From assembly GCA_023136835.1 (NCBI GenBank), contig JAGLQN010000002.1:1-39813 (forward strand): a stretch of DNA of 39,813 nucleotides. The letters are read 5' to 3'. Shown here piece after piece: positions 39,738-39,813 of this stretch. Both the position numbers and the translations under genes were made by a program. This DNA is from Candidatus Omnitrophota bacterium. Lineage in GTDB: Bacteria; Omnitrophota; Gorgyraeia; Zapsychrales; Zapsychraceae. The notes under the pieces are model-generated. The model did not search any database. It was not told where the DNA came from and saw only the letters and a program-made list of their open reading frames with translations. Numbering within the stretch: position 1 is the first letter of the stretch; each line of letters begins with the position of its first letter.

Positions 39738-39801
39738 CTATTTAATTAAACTATTATTATTTAGGTAATTAAATGGCCCAAATATATAGTTGAGAATCGG
39801 G

Positions 39802-39813
39802 CTACTTTGTGCC
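39802..39813. repeat. 12-bp terminal direct repeat, right copy
   Basis: Identical to bases 1-12. See the left copy. Its inner flank, tcggg, supplies the left arm of the dyad that appears when the two ends are joined. Confidence 0.6.

Larger units (their letters stand above)
39621..39801. other. Putative cosB/packaging and late-control region
   Basis: No gene. Besides the promoter and hairpins it contains AT-rich DNA with three ATTAAA elements (39726, 39745, 39768) spaced 19 and 23 bp, two of them within identical TAATTAAA octamers (39743-39750, 39766-39773). In lambda the space between cosN and nu1 holds the terminase small-subunit sites R1-R3 and an IHF site. The repeats here are candidates for such sites; this is inference from position. 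Confidence 0.45.

Noticed and set aside
1-39813. Integrase, excisionase, partition or attachment site
   Set aside because: No tyrosine or serine recombinase motif and no ParA/ParB was found in any frame; the small HTH protein alone is not enough to call the phage temperate.
1-39813. tRNA genes or CRISPR arrays
   Set aside because: No cloverleaf with a TTCRA-type T-arm and no regularly spaced direct repeats were noticed by eye; a dedicated scan could not be run.

Overview
The window is one complete, or almost complete, tailed-phage genome of about 39.8 kb. All 50 supported genes lie on the minus strand. The virion genes follow lambda order: Nu1-like small terminase, GpA-like large terminase, gpW-position protein, lambda-type portal, protease plus HK97-fold capsid, FII-like connector, U-like terminator, tail tube, G/GT chaperones, tape measure, tail tip, fibres and lysis. 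This fits a long, non-contractile-tailed (siphovirus) phage of a Gram-negative-type bacterium that uses strong GGGAG/GGGGG Shine-Dalgarno sites. No integrase, excisionase, partition gene or full-length CI-type repressor is visible, so a virulent lifestyle is likelier. The host cannot be named from the sequence.

The two ends share the 12-base sequence ctactttgtgcc. The right-hand copy ends 193 bases upstream of the small-terminase start, very close to the spacing between cos and nu1 in lambda. The ends may therefore be filled-in cohesive ends, or the sequence may be a circular assembly with a short overlap.

Layout, read leftward in the direction of transcription. 39813-39621: packaging-end region with a candidate late promoter and an attenuator-like pair of exclusive hairpins. 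39620-31033: packaging, portal, a protease-capsid fusion with a strong internal start, head-tail connectors and tail terminator. 31036-20801: tail tube, chaperone pair joined by a predicted -1 frameshift, tape measure and tail tip. 20770-19037: lysis and small genes, including an M15 peptidase endolysin. 18977-14362: fibre or receptor-binding proteins (fibre, coiled coil, LamG-type lectin, Ig-like). A clear intrinsic terminator at 14303-14333 ends the late unit. Directly beyond it a TTGACA promoter overlapped by two TTATATATAA palindromes starts a second unit.

That second unit (14218-1780) holds peptide deformylase, several small zinc-ribbon-like proteins, a DUF5131 radical-SAM-like protein, an HTH protein, a nucleoside-deoxyribosyltransferase-fold protein, a 964-residue DnaG-type primase fused to an MCM-like AAA+ helicase, a second radical SAM enzyme, a PP-loop ATPase of the PAPS reductase/DndC type, a Spo11/topoisomerase VI-A-like protein, and a membrane-anchored protein with a zinc motif and an FtsK-gamma-like winged helix. 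A terminator at 1727-1756 closes it. Beyond lies a gene-poor stretch with palindromes and poly-C motifs, plus a displaced gpZ-like minor tail gene (513-1160) just before the packaging end.

The least conventional parts are the run radical SAM, unknown gene, PP-loop ATPase, Spo11-like protein, zinc protein and membrane FtsK-gamma protein (6415-1780), and the primase-MCM fusion next to it. Together they look like an unusual replication, DNA-modification or DNA-processing module. That role is inference from domain content and gene order.
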